64,000 nt of DNA from contig SDOX01000175.1 of NCBI GenBank assembly GCA_004565275.1, positions 35,899 to 99,898 on the forward strand. The letters run 5' to 3'. The translations under genes and the position numbers were made by a program. The stretch comes from Nannochloropsis salina CCMP1776 (lineage: Eukaryota > Sar > Eustigmatophyceae > Eustigmatales > Monodopsidaceae). Below the pieces are notes generated by a model. The model had not been told where the DNA came from. It saw nothing but the letters and a program-made list of their open reading frames with translations, and ran no database searches. Of the stretch, positions 42,301 to 52,823 are shown piece after piece (the stretch's first letter is position 1; every line of letters begins with the position of its first letter).

Positions 42301-44177
42301 CCTGGCGGTCGTCGAACGAGGCTTTGACCACGCGGTGGCACACGGAAAAAACGGCGCGAGAGAAGCTGGCTCAGGACTTGGACGAGGCGCAAAAGATGAT
42401 TAAACGCCTTCAGCAGCATACAGAGACGCGCGGCGTTGCGCTAACGGGTACCCGGCAGCAGCTCCGGGACAAGGAAGAGGAGGTGAAAGAATTGAAAAAA
42501 AACTTGCGGAGCGTCCGACGGGAGCTGTCTGCGGCAATGACAGCCTCCTCTTTGCCGCGAGGAAGTGCCATCAGCGCAGTCCAAGGTCCGTCTCGGTCCA
42601 CACGCACGATGAATGGTCCCCATCAGATTGCCCCTCTTGTCTCGGGCGGACGCCGGCTTCTCGAAGAGAGTGGTGAGTGCCTGGGGGACAATCAAGTCCA
42701 CGACGCGGGGAGCGATGCCGACCTGCACAATACAGGCACGCATGCGTCGCCCGCTTTGCCTCACCCGTCCTCGTCTTCCAAAGCCACATCTCCTACCCTC
42801 CTGGATGAGCCCTCCGCCTTCGACCCGTCGGCCCCGATCGCTGAAGAAGAGAAGGTCGAAGGCAAGGAAGATAATCCCTGCAAGCTTCTTTTCCCGCCGG
42901 AGCAAGGGCGGCCGTCGGCTCCCCGTCGCCCTTCCGATGGGGACGAGAATCATCGCGAGACAAGTGGAGGGGCCGACGAGGAGGATTATCTTTCGGATAG
43001 TGGAGCCACGGGCTTTATGACTGCGGTGTCTGATCTGAGCAAAAGTGGAGGAGGCTGGCCTTTCTCTCAACGGAAAGGACACGGTGATTCTCACGCGACA
43101 AAAACCGACGGATCTCGGGCTTGGCCGCGACATGTCACGACTGCCTTCATCCACACGCCCACGCCCATTTTTCTTTCCTCCTTTTCTTCCTCCTCCCCAA
43201 GCACCTTTCCAACCACCGGCATCAATGCGTCAGATAGAGCGCTCTCCTCACCCCCCTCATCCTTTCCCGCGCTAGCTGCAGATTCCTCCATGCCCTCTCG
43301 GTCTTTAGCACATGATTTGCACGACCATGGCAAGGCGCGCCAGGCAAAAGAAGCCACAGCCATGACGACGCACGGGCCCCTCGCACATTCGCTTGCGTCC
43401 TCCAAATGTTATTCATCGGAAGACGCAGATCCTCCTTCTCCTCCTCCTTCAACGTCTACGGCTCCTGCTACCATTTTCGCGCAACACCTGGCATTGAGTT
43501 TTCCTCGTCCTCCTTCTCGGCTTCTGTCCCCACCGATGCCGTCTTCTGATGGAAATCCGCCGGATGATTCCGAAGAACAAGGTCCAAAGAGCAGCCCCTC
43601 GATGGCTTGTCACTTAAATCCTGATGGCGGCACCAGCCACCATGTTTCTGACGTCCAAAGGGGTATGCCGAGCGTGGAATGGCATCGTAGCCGCATTCCC
43701 AGTCACCAAGTCCGAAAGCCTGAGGTAATCAAGCCAGGCATGACCTTAAAGCCTGCACGAGGCGTGAGTGGTGTAGGTAAAGGACGAGGAAAAGCAATCC
43801 GCATCCCTCGATTGGCACCGCCGCACCGGGTGGGGAAAACAAGGACGGCAGTCGCTGGGAACGGTGTCCAGGTTGGCGACGAAGAAGACGTCAGCGGAGA
43901 AGGCGTAAAAGAAGGAAGAATGAAAGGAGGAAGAGAAACAGGTAATGGAGCCCGTGCAGCGTGGAGGGAAAGGAAGCGTGGTGACGCTCGTCTCCATGCA
44001 CGACGTATCGACCGTGCGGGTTTTAAAGATTTTCCCACGGCGTCGACCAGGCCGCAAGAAAATCCTTCAAAGGAAGCGATCAGGGCGCGGGAAGAGCTTC
44101 GGGAGCATGACCTGTCCGTGCACATGCACATGCCGCCACGAGAGAAAGTCAAAAGCAGAACGACGCGGTGGCGGTGA
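39356..44177 (+). CDS. NudE-like coiled coil fused to a kinesin motor
   Basis: Exons 39356-40456 and 40701-44177, phase 0, 1,525 residues; first ATG of the frame. Residues about 12-130 are coiled coil. The stretch LKNAFEELRESSQDIEKELEAELDRAE (given here as positions about 32-58) resembles the NudE/NudEL dynein-regulator helix, in which a Glu-rich segment precedes E-L-E-A-x-L-x-x-A-E. A Gly/Glu-rich linker leads to the motor at about 386-823: NKIQVCCRIRPP, P-loop AYGQTGSGKT near 507, NVHEHSSRSHSII, LVDLAGSERVKKSG, INKSLSALGDVMVAL and LLQDCLGGSARTLM. The motor sequence is of the kinesin-14 class although it is internal. A coiled coil (about 823-960) and a long Ser/Pro/basic tail follow. The intron at 40457-40700 joins HYSHK to YYAQRSFNSRLL, a good neck helix. 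The NudE likeness is from pattern reading only. Confidence 0.85.
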
Positions 44178-44725
44178 AAGTAATGGAGGAGGCAGTCCAG
44201 AGGCGCAATAGACTATGGAAGTGGAACCGAGTAAAATAAATTGGTCTGATAAATCGCGACGCTCACGCACAGGCAAAGAGATAGGAACCGTGAAATTGAT
44301 GAAATTTACCTCCAAATAGCAGACTATATATAAAGTTGTTTTTCTTATGGTAGGGCCGCGCATAGAAGGATGTTATATACCTATGACGCTTCCCCGCGAG
44401 CACTTAGCCGGCTAGCCTAAGGCGGCTGCTTGCCTACAAGTGGCCAACGGAATGTCACAGCTTAATTGAGATGCCTGCATAATCGACTTAATCTCTTGAG
44501 CACCGCGTAATCATGGACCAAATTTTCACGGCCGCCATAATCCTTGTCCCCCCCTCCCCCCGGCTCCCGCAGGACCTTTCCGGTCCCCCTGCTTCTCCAT
44601 GATCTCATTCTATATATCTCGGACATGCACATTCCTTCTTTTGTACCCTGTATGACCTCGTTTACTGCCTGCGCAAACAATCTTCGGCCCCTCATCCCTT
44701 CCAAGTGGCGACGTCGTTGATCGCT
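44178..44725. other. Convergent intergenic stretch, no gene supported
   Basis: Between the 3' ends of the NudE-kinesin and SLC44 genes. Two short open frames on the minus strand show no conserved sequence. Confidence 0.5.
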
Positions 44726-47127
44726 TTAAACTCTGGTGACACTCCGGCGAGCCGGGTCATACCCAATTTTGGCCCAGGCCTGCGCCAATTCCTCGTACAA
44801 AGCTGGGTGGGATTGCGCGAAAGCCTGAGGGTCTTCCGCAAAGACCACAAAGACAGTGGCCACGCCTGCGTCCAGGACACTCATGACGATCAAACTGACA
44901 AAGAATCCCGCGAAAAAACCCACCACCGCTAAGATGACTGGCCAATTTCCCCCCAACCCAAACATGGTTCCGTACACAAAGCCGACCACGGCCGTGAGCA
45001 AGGCAATAATCAAGGCGACCAGATTGAGGGCAGTTTCAGCAAGATCGTCGTTGATGATCGCCGTCAGACCCGCGCGTTTGAAGAGCTCGAAGGTCTTGGT
45101 CCCGGACTCCCGGAAGCCTGTTCCGTAGGTGGCACAGTAGACCATGGCGTACCTGAGGAATGGAACATATAGGACTCAAAATTGTTAAGCATTATTTGTA
45201 GCCATCTAGCTAACTATGCCTTCCGACCGACGTTATTCCTCCGGACCCTATCTCTCTGTTCTCCATCTCGCCCAGCCTACCGGTTGAATATCTGCATCAG
45301 GCGTTCGATGATGGCCATCAGACAGTTCACCACACAGGTCAAGGCGTTCTCCCGCTGCCCCTGCCTCCGGCCAGCTTGCAGCATCTGCCGCAACGCCCGC
45401 AGCACGGCAAGGATCAGGGAACCGAAACAGATAGAGCCGAAGGAGGTGCTAGAGGCCCGGAAGAAGGACTTGGAGACGACGCCCTTGTTCTGTCCGCTGT
45501 ACCACCAGTCGGCCACCATGCCCGCCGCCGAGCAGAATAGGACGTTCTTTACTACCAAGCTGCCCCAAAACAAGGAGATGAAAAGGAGGAACATGATAAG
45601 TGGCGACACGTTCGCGGAAAATTCGCTCAAGTCCTTGCAGACGCCGGCCTCGGAGAGGGCCACCACACCCTCTGCCGTCTCCCGGGAGCAGGCACAGGCG
45701 CCCGCAGTGTCCGTGCACTGAGAAAGCAGAAAGCTCGTCCCTTCGATGACAACGATCTCGGCCCCCTTGGTGACGGCGACACCGTACGCGGCCAACTGCC
45801 ATAGGAGTGCCCACCCCATCTGGACGACCGTCATCACAGCCGCTAGGAAGAGGATGGAAGGGTATTGAAGGGTGGCGGTCGCGGAGCACTTCAGGTTCAT
45901 GGAGGCTGCGAGTGGAAAGGGAGAGGGTGGGAGGGGAGCAATGCGTCAGCGCTTGTGTACCTGTCAAGACGAAAAAGGCCCCCGCGAGGATCCCGCCTAT
46001 GCCCGCGGGGACGAGTACCCTCATCTTTCTCTGCCTACTGTGTCCATCCCGCAAGCCTTACCGAAGGGAATTCGGTCCCTCACGCAGTAATACCACATGA
46101 CTTGGATCGCGCCCATGACCCCCGCCATGATGGCCATAACGAAGTTCCCGTACACAAGGGCCAGAATGACGCCCACGCCCGAACTGATAATGCTCCCAAT
46201 CAACGCGGCCGTGATGATGTGAGCCGCGTTCCGGAGTAAGATGCCCGTCCAGAGTGCCGACCAGGCGGCGGCCGCCCCCAAGACGACGGCTAAGCCAATG
46301 TACACGGAGGTGAGGCCGCTCTCTGCGATGCGGTAGTGCTCGCCCGTGGGGTCTTCGGTCGTGGGGGTGTCTGTCGTCAGGTCTTGGTCCCTCAGCGCCT
46401 TCAGTCCACGTGCAAAAGCCAGGTAAGCGATGAAGCCTAAGTGGGCGAGGAAAAGGACTGCCGCCCATGCGTCCTGGCATTTGGCCGCGTCTCTGCCCCC
46501 CCCCCCACTCGCAGCACCGGACGCCGTGTCGCCCCCCGTCTCGCCCGCCCCTGGCTTTCCGGGCTGTGTCATTGGAAGAGGTTTTCCCGGCTGTTGATAG
46601 TGCGGCTCCGGTCGGTACTGCTGCATTTCCACGGCGCCGGTCTTACTGGGGTACTGCTGTGGGTTCTGAAACTGAGAGTGCGGTTGGACGACCTGTCCTT
46701 GTTGTGGTGTGTAATAGTTTCCAGACGCCGGCTGCTGTACGTATACGGGTTGACCTTGAACCATCATTGGCTGTGCGACCGCGGGTTGATACATAGGTGG
46801 CACGCCATTGTACTGGCCACCTTGTTCATAATTTTGCGGGGGGGCGTAGAAACCCTTGTAGATAAAAACACGATCAATGGAGCGGACAAGCGAGAGGGAA
46901 GAAATGGCCGTGAGAAGAAGCAAATAGACATTCACTTGCTTGAAATGCCTGTGATTAAGGCCAGGGTGAAAGTATCTGCCACTGCGAGGCCATCAACTAT
47001 CGGCAAAGACAATCTCACATACTTGTACAACCTGCAAACCAGCCCGTACCTGAGGAGGGACTTGAGGGTAAAGCGACGGCGCATTGGGTGCGTTTTGCCA
47101 CTCATCCTTTCTGTCATTAGATGCCAT
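44726..47127 (-). CDS. Choline-transporter-like protein (SLC44/CTL, PNS1 family)
   Basis: Multipass membrane transporter thought to move choline-type solutes. Minus-strand exons: 47127-47050 (MASNDRKDEW..., 26 codons), 46854-46062, about 46020-45961, 45905-45281 and 45152-44726. The N-terminus is Pro/Gln/Tyr-rich and cytosolic, as in PNS1. Helix 1 is AAVLFLAHLGFIAYLAFA. A large loop contains HYRIAESG, followed by helices 2-5 ending MWYYCVRDRIPF. Exon 4 holds the family signature FWGSLVVKNVLFCSAAGMVADWWY and SSTSFGSICFGSLILAVLR. Exon 5 begins RYAMVYCATYGTGFRESG, matching the family R-Y-A-x-x-x-x-A-x-x-G block. The join of exons 2 and 3 near 46,020-46,062 is not settled: the two frames differ and no ordinary intron restores both VRDRIPF and RVLVPAGIGGILAGAFF. 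A 65-nt intron would fit the phase but drops part of the latter. The stop at 44726 follows a short C-terminal tail. Confidence 0.82.
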
Positions 47128-49089
47128 GAGCGCGGCTGGTGTCGCACGACTTGCGTTGATATGAAGGGGACATTGGGTGAGAGCAAAGACGAAGGCCACA
47201 GCCCCGCAATCCTGACCGTTTCTACCACAATTGCACTCAAAATTCAAACGTTCGTGATCGAGCGAAGAGATCAATAGGGACATATGCACAATTTTCACAT
47301 GATAAGGCTTCTGCATGTCGGAACGAGGGCAAGAAATTAGGTTTTCAGTCGCTGGATTCGATTCGCAAGACGCTGGGAGAAAGCCAAAGGACGAAAACCG
47401 TTACTCCGGCCGTGTCCGATGCCACCATACTTGTACCCCACGGGTTGTGCACGCTTTGGTCGAAGGTTGACCGCGAAAGTAGGTATGTCAGAGAAAAGGG
47501 AGGGATGGATGGATGGAGGGAGGGAGGGAGGGAGGGGAGGGGGATGGTGTCCCACCATCACAAGGGAGGGAGGCGGGGCACCCATCCCTATCGGTTGTAA
47601 CCATTCTTCACAGCCAAGCGCCGGTAGCGGAATTTGTCCAGCGCAAAACATACGATATGCAGTATCTCGAGCGCGCACACACAGCATAACGGTGCTTTCT
47701 CCCCAACATGCGATGATTTTGTCTCATGTTCTCTGTCTACTGGTTGCGAATATCTTGCACGACTGTACCACTTGCCTTGCAGAGCTCTTGTGCATCGCTC
47801 CCTCGCTGGGCTCTCGAAGTTGAAGGCCGGCTTCAGTGCTTATATCGTACGGCAAGCCTCCACAAGACCTGCGATGCATCGCCTCTTACAATTTCAGTGT
47901 CGTTTGTGATTTCACCAACTTGCAATCTCGCATCTCACGTTTTTCAACATCATATTCTCGTTTCGTGAATATGACGTCTCTTTTCGGGTTCTTTTCCACG
48001 AAATGCTCTGATTTATATCCTCCTCAGAACACGTTGCCTCACACAGACAATTTTTTCATAAAAGAAGAAGGAAATTTTCATGTCTGATATGTATCCTGGA
48101 AAACGACGTATAATTGTCAGAATTATACTTGATTTTCAGCAATAGAACTTTTGATGGACGGTTCATCTCCTAACTAGAGAACAGAACACTGGTAGGACTG
48201 GTCGTCCGCGTTGCAATTTATGCGTTTTTAACGAAAAAATATGCTAAAGACATGCCTGATAGAAGCTACGCATAAGATAACGAATGCATGCAGAGAGGAA
48301 GTGAACAAAGACATTCGAATCAGAGGGAAAAAAATTAGGTGGTAGGAAAGAACTACCGACTTACTTATGACCGATTTGGCTGTTTGCGTATAAGCAATGG
48401 GATGTCTCTCAATTATTTAAGCTCTGTGATGCATAACCCTTACCTTCCAATGAGATCACGAGTGTGCCAAGCCTCTTATGCTTATTTCCCCTCAATGACA
48501 CAACAAAGATCGGCATCATGACTTCCATGAGAGTGAAGTTTGGTCCGCAGAAGTGAAGGACAGAATTGCGAACGATATCATGCGTGATATCTGGGTTTGA
48601 AGTTTGATGTAATATGCACACTTGACTGTGATCCTTACTTATACCAAGCAAAACGCTGTAGAGGCTGTTAAGGGAGCAATAAAAGTTCAGGGAGCTTCTT
48701 AACTCTCTCAATTTAAAAATTCAAAGCGAGCAAAATTTCGGAGAAACCTCCGGGACTAAATGGGCCCAGCTGGGAGGCTCGACGAAATGCCCGGGAAAAT
48801 CAATGCAGGCCTATCCTTAGGCAAACTCGCATCGATTTTCTCTCTTTCTTTCGTGAATATTCTGCATTAATGTAGTTTTCTATCTGTCGCCCCTTAAATG
48901 TAGCAAGTTTCATTGTTTGAGGGCTACAATTTATGCAGTAAGGCGACGGAGGCTCAAGTCTGAGAGTAGCAGCACGTTTCATAAGCTTGTTCCATGTCTT
49001 ATTACATCCAAGACAGGAACCATATCTCAGTAGAGATTCAGACAAGACTGTCTTTGAGCTCCGCAGCATATTGGTGCCATCATCACACG
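47128..49089. other. Long divergent intergenic region, AT-rich in its right half
   Basis: Nearly 2 kb between the SLC44 and sulfatase starts. A GGAT/GGGA tract lies at about 47495-47550. A minus-strand frame ending at 47337 is noted among the findings as a possible small gene. From about 47,900 to 48,900 it is AT-rich with only spurious short frames. Confidence 0.5.
47495..47550 (+). repeat. GGAT/GGGA microsatellite
   Basis: Tandem GGAT units run into GGGA units, interrupted only slightly, in intergenic DNA upstream of the SLC44 gene. Confidence 0.7.
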
Positions 49090-52000
49090 ATGCGGAAATC
49101 GAGCACAAAAAGAAACACATGGACAGTCAGCCTCCGTAAAAGTATCCACCGGTTTTTCCATCCGCAATACATTACGTCTGCTGTGATGCTCATCCTTTTG
49201 GCTATATCTTCACCGTCAATGCCTTGTGTAAAGGCCTCCACAATGGCTAAAAATCCACAAATTGTAAAACCTCCCCACGTCCTTATGATTGTCGTCGATG
49301 ATGCGGGTGTTCAAGATGTGGGGTATAACGCAAGGTGAGATAGCGCCGAGCTCTACTTCCTGTGAGATCTACGATCTCACTTCGCTTTCGGGTGATCTGT
49401 GAGCTTGTTTTGATGGCCGTAGATTCATACGGTAGTGTGAAACCTCAATTAAGACAAATTTCGGTCTTCTCTCTTCTATTCCTTCCCCTTCTCACTCCAG
49501 TCCTGAGTCACCTCTTCGGGGCAAGACCCCCGTTTTGGACTCATTGGCCGCCGAGTCTGTACGTCTTAAGGAATACTATGTCCATCCGGTCTGCACACCT
49601 ACGCGGGCAGCTCTGCTGACAGGTATGTTAAGGAGATGCGGGAAAGCGCTGGGACCGGAAAGCACTGGGACCGGCCGGGAGAGATCGCTTCTTTTTAAAA
49701 GCTTCCCACATTTTCGGCGCTTCCAAACCGCATTTTATCTGCGACACGTCCTCAGCTTTGACTTGTTTCGCTCTCGGAACCGCGAACGCCTAGCACGCAC
49801 CACGAAGTCAGAAGAAGAAATGCCCCCTTTGGTTCTCCATTAATTTCACGACAACTTTTTCACGCGTACCCTTCCTTCTCTCCATTTTCAACCACCGTCC
49901 TCCGTCCTGTAGGTCGCTATGCCGTGAACGTCGGTATGCCTTTTCCCTTAATTGGGGACGCAATTTCTGGCCTTGATGGGAGCATACCCACATTACCTGA
50001 AATGCTGAAGTAAGTCACACGTGACCTTGTATTTTTCGCCCTTGGTCGGAGTGCGCCTTCTTAAAAGCTTATCTTATAAAAGGAAATTAGGGATATGGCA
50101 CGTGTCTGAGCATGTGATGTGTACACTTCTCTCCCAACAGGAGCGAGGCTAACTACAGTACGCACCTTGTCGGGAAGTGGCATCTGGGCGCAGCCAAGGC
50201 CAAAAATCGCCCTCTGGCCCGTGGATTTGATTCCTTTTACGGCCTCTTAGGTGCCAGCTTTGATCATTATACCAAAAAAATGGGAGAGGTGCGAGACTTG
50301 TGGAAGAACGAAGCGGAAGTCCCGGCCAAGGAGGTGGATGAAAAGGAGCACGCCACCACTCTCTTCAGCCGGGAGGCTGTGAAGGTCATAGAGGAGCATT
50401 CTGCCCGGGGACATTCGGACGCAAAGGATGGAGATATGGATCCTCTCTTTCTGTACTTGGCCTACTCGGCTCCTCACGCCCCCTTACAGGCGGACGAGAA
50501 GTTCATGAAGCTGTGCAGCGATGTGCCGAACCGGCATCGGCGGACTTTCTGTGCCATGATGGCACAGTTGGATGAAGGCATTGGGAATGTGACAGCAAGT
50601 TTGAAGGCGCATGGCATGTGGGAGGACACGGTTGTGGTGTTTACCAGTGATAACGGGGGCTACTTCCTGGTGGGCGGGTTCAATTATAACTACCGAGGTA
50701 GCAAAAGCAGTGGATGGGAAGGTGGTGTCCGGGTCCCCGCCTTCATTCGCGCACCGAAACGATACAATTTCGCCCCCAGGGATTTTAGAGGAATGGCGCA
50801 CGTGGCTGATTGGATGCCAACATTGATGGGCATGGCGACTGGGAGGGAAGAAGGGAGGGAGAGGGTGGGAGATGGCTACGATTTGAGGAAAGCTTTCCGG
50901 GGAGATGAGGAGGGTGGAAAAGAGAATTCTCCTAGAAATGAAGCGCTGCTTCAACTAGATATCTTCCAGAACACGTCGGCGTACAGGAGTGGGTGCTTTA
51001 AGTTGCTTCTCGGATGCCCGGGGATCAGAGAGCTGAGCTTGGAACCGACTGAGACCTTGTGGGTGGTCAAAGACGAGGAGGAAGATGAAAAAGAGGAAGG
51101 GGAAGAGGAGAACGGTGTAAGAAAAATTTCGCCCTTTATGAGAGATGTTGAGGCGAAGCTTTTGGAGTGGATTGCCGACTTGTTGGATGCGATAATGTAA
51201 GTGAAGGGGCAGGTAGGAGACAAGAGGAAGTCGAGCTAAACAGTATTCTATTAGCCCGTAAATCATAGCATATCAATTGCTGAGTGATCATCATACCTTT
51301 CATCTTTCGCATTTTGGGGCCCATATTCCGTCTTCCAGGTCGCCTGCTAACAACCAGGGCATCAAGTATCTCGCCTTTCTTAACATAGCACTCTTCAATG
51401 ATTGGTGGACTCGTACCTCTTTTTTTAACTTCTTAAATTGCCGATACCAGGTAAAGAGGGGGTGGAAACTTTTAACAATGGGCGGGCAGTACTGTGCACC
51501 GGAATCATACAATGTTGTGTAGAATTTAAATGGTCCTCGAGGAATAGTTCGGGGAACGGAAACAGCTACTTTCGGATTCTTCGCCCCGCCTTGCCGTGTT
51601 TTTAATATTGCACAACAACGAAGACGTGTCCTCCCTCCCGACCTTTATCTTCTTCTTCTCTCCCCTCTCTCTAGGACCTAACGATGTGGAAGGGGAGCCT
51701 CGGCGAGCACGGCCCTGTCTTAGATTGGAACCGGGACTACGGCCCCAAGATCATGCTCTACAACCTCTGCGAGGACCCGGAAGAGAGGCACAATCTGGCC
51801 TTCAAGAAGGGAGGAAAAGACGTGGTAGACAGGCTTTACAGAGAAATGATGTCGATTGTCAAAGATGCGCCCCTTCAGTTTGCCGGAGACCTGGTCATTT
51901 CTTTGCCTGGAGAGCGAGGAAGGAACCACAGCGAGTTCCCCTCGCAACCCTTCTTGCAGGAGGCGGAGGACATCTCCACGTTCGCTTGGGTCCTCGACCG

Positions 52001-52154
52001 CGGTTTTCATGCGCTGAACCGGCGCATCACGTACTTGGTCCATGGCCTCTCGGTCTTGTTGCTTTTGACGATTGTCTGGGGGGGGTGCGTTGTGGAAAGC
52101 ATATTTGAGGAAAAGAGGAGAAAGAGGGACATCGGCGCCCTTAAGAAGGAGTAG
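49090..52154 (+). CDS. Membrane-anchored type I sulfatase (arylsulfatase family)
   Basis: Hydrolyses sulfate esters using a formylglycine made from Cys. Six exons in consistent phase: 49090-49334, 49501-49622, 49913-50009, 50141-51196, 51339-51450 and 51675-52154; 703 residues. Residues about 27-47 are a signal peptide or anchor. Metal-site Asp residues lie in [14 protein letters not shown]. Exon 2 gives [20 protein letters not shown] and the sulfatase signature CTPTR, with Cys near 113, joined across the next intron to [49 protein letters not shown] and TSDNGGYF follow in normal order. The C-terminal part carries [15 protein letters not shown], then one membrane helix ([20 protein letters not shown]) and a basic cytosolic tail, so the enzyme is likely luminal or extracellular and tethered. 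An acidic Glu-rich insert sits near residue 480. Exon 5 is the least certain: it rests on phase and splice borders, not on conservation. Confidence 0.88.
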
Positions 52155-52823
52155 AGAGCAGAGGAGAGGACGGTAAATCTCGAAGGGATAACCAGCGTCA
52201 GGGCAAGGATAATGAATAAAAAGGAAGAGCGTGACGCCGCGATAAGTGGGCGTAGAAGATATCATCGAGATAGGAAGGATGGAACTGGCGATGCCGCGTG
52301 CAGGAGAGGTAAATAGCAGGAGCTGTGAATAATATTTAGGTATATGAAAAATCCATAGAGAGACCGCTGTCTATCTCAGCAAGTAAGAGATCAAGCACTG
52401 GAATGACGGAGGATACGAAGAGTCAATTACACAGGAGCCTCGGTGAGGGCCCCGAGGCATTCTTACTCCAGGCATGAGAACTCGATGAGCAATGTCTGAA
52501 AACGAGACAAATTGAGCGGAGACATGACAAGCGGTGAACCGCGCGGATAGTTTTGTGGGAGTGTGCCTCGTTCTGAATGCGATCACCCGTTTAACCTTCA
52601 TTCACCCCAGAAGCCTTTAAAGCTTGAGATATATCTGAATTTGAGAGCGTCCAATCGTATTAAATAAAGCGTTCGAAAAAAAGAAAGGGAGGCATGATGT
52701 GTCTCAAGGATCAAAATTGCTTAAACATTTCTTATTGCTTTGTTTGTGACATGTTCTTCAACCGAAAGGCATCTACCCTTTGTCCCTATGTTCGTAATTC
52801 GCCCTCCACAAGTCTTTCCTATA
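52155..52823. other. Convergent intergenic stretch, no gene supported
   Basis: Between the sulfatase and CPSF160 3' ends. Moderately AT-rich, with an ATTAAATAAA stretch at about 52658-52670 that could be a polyadenylation signal. No coding frame supported. Confidence 0.5.
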
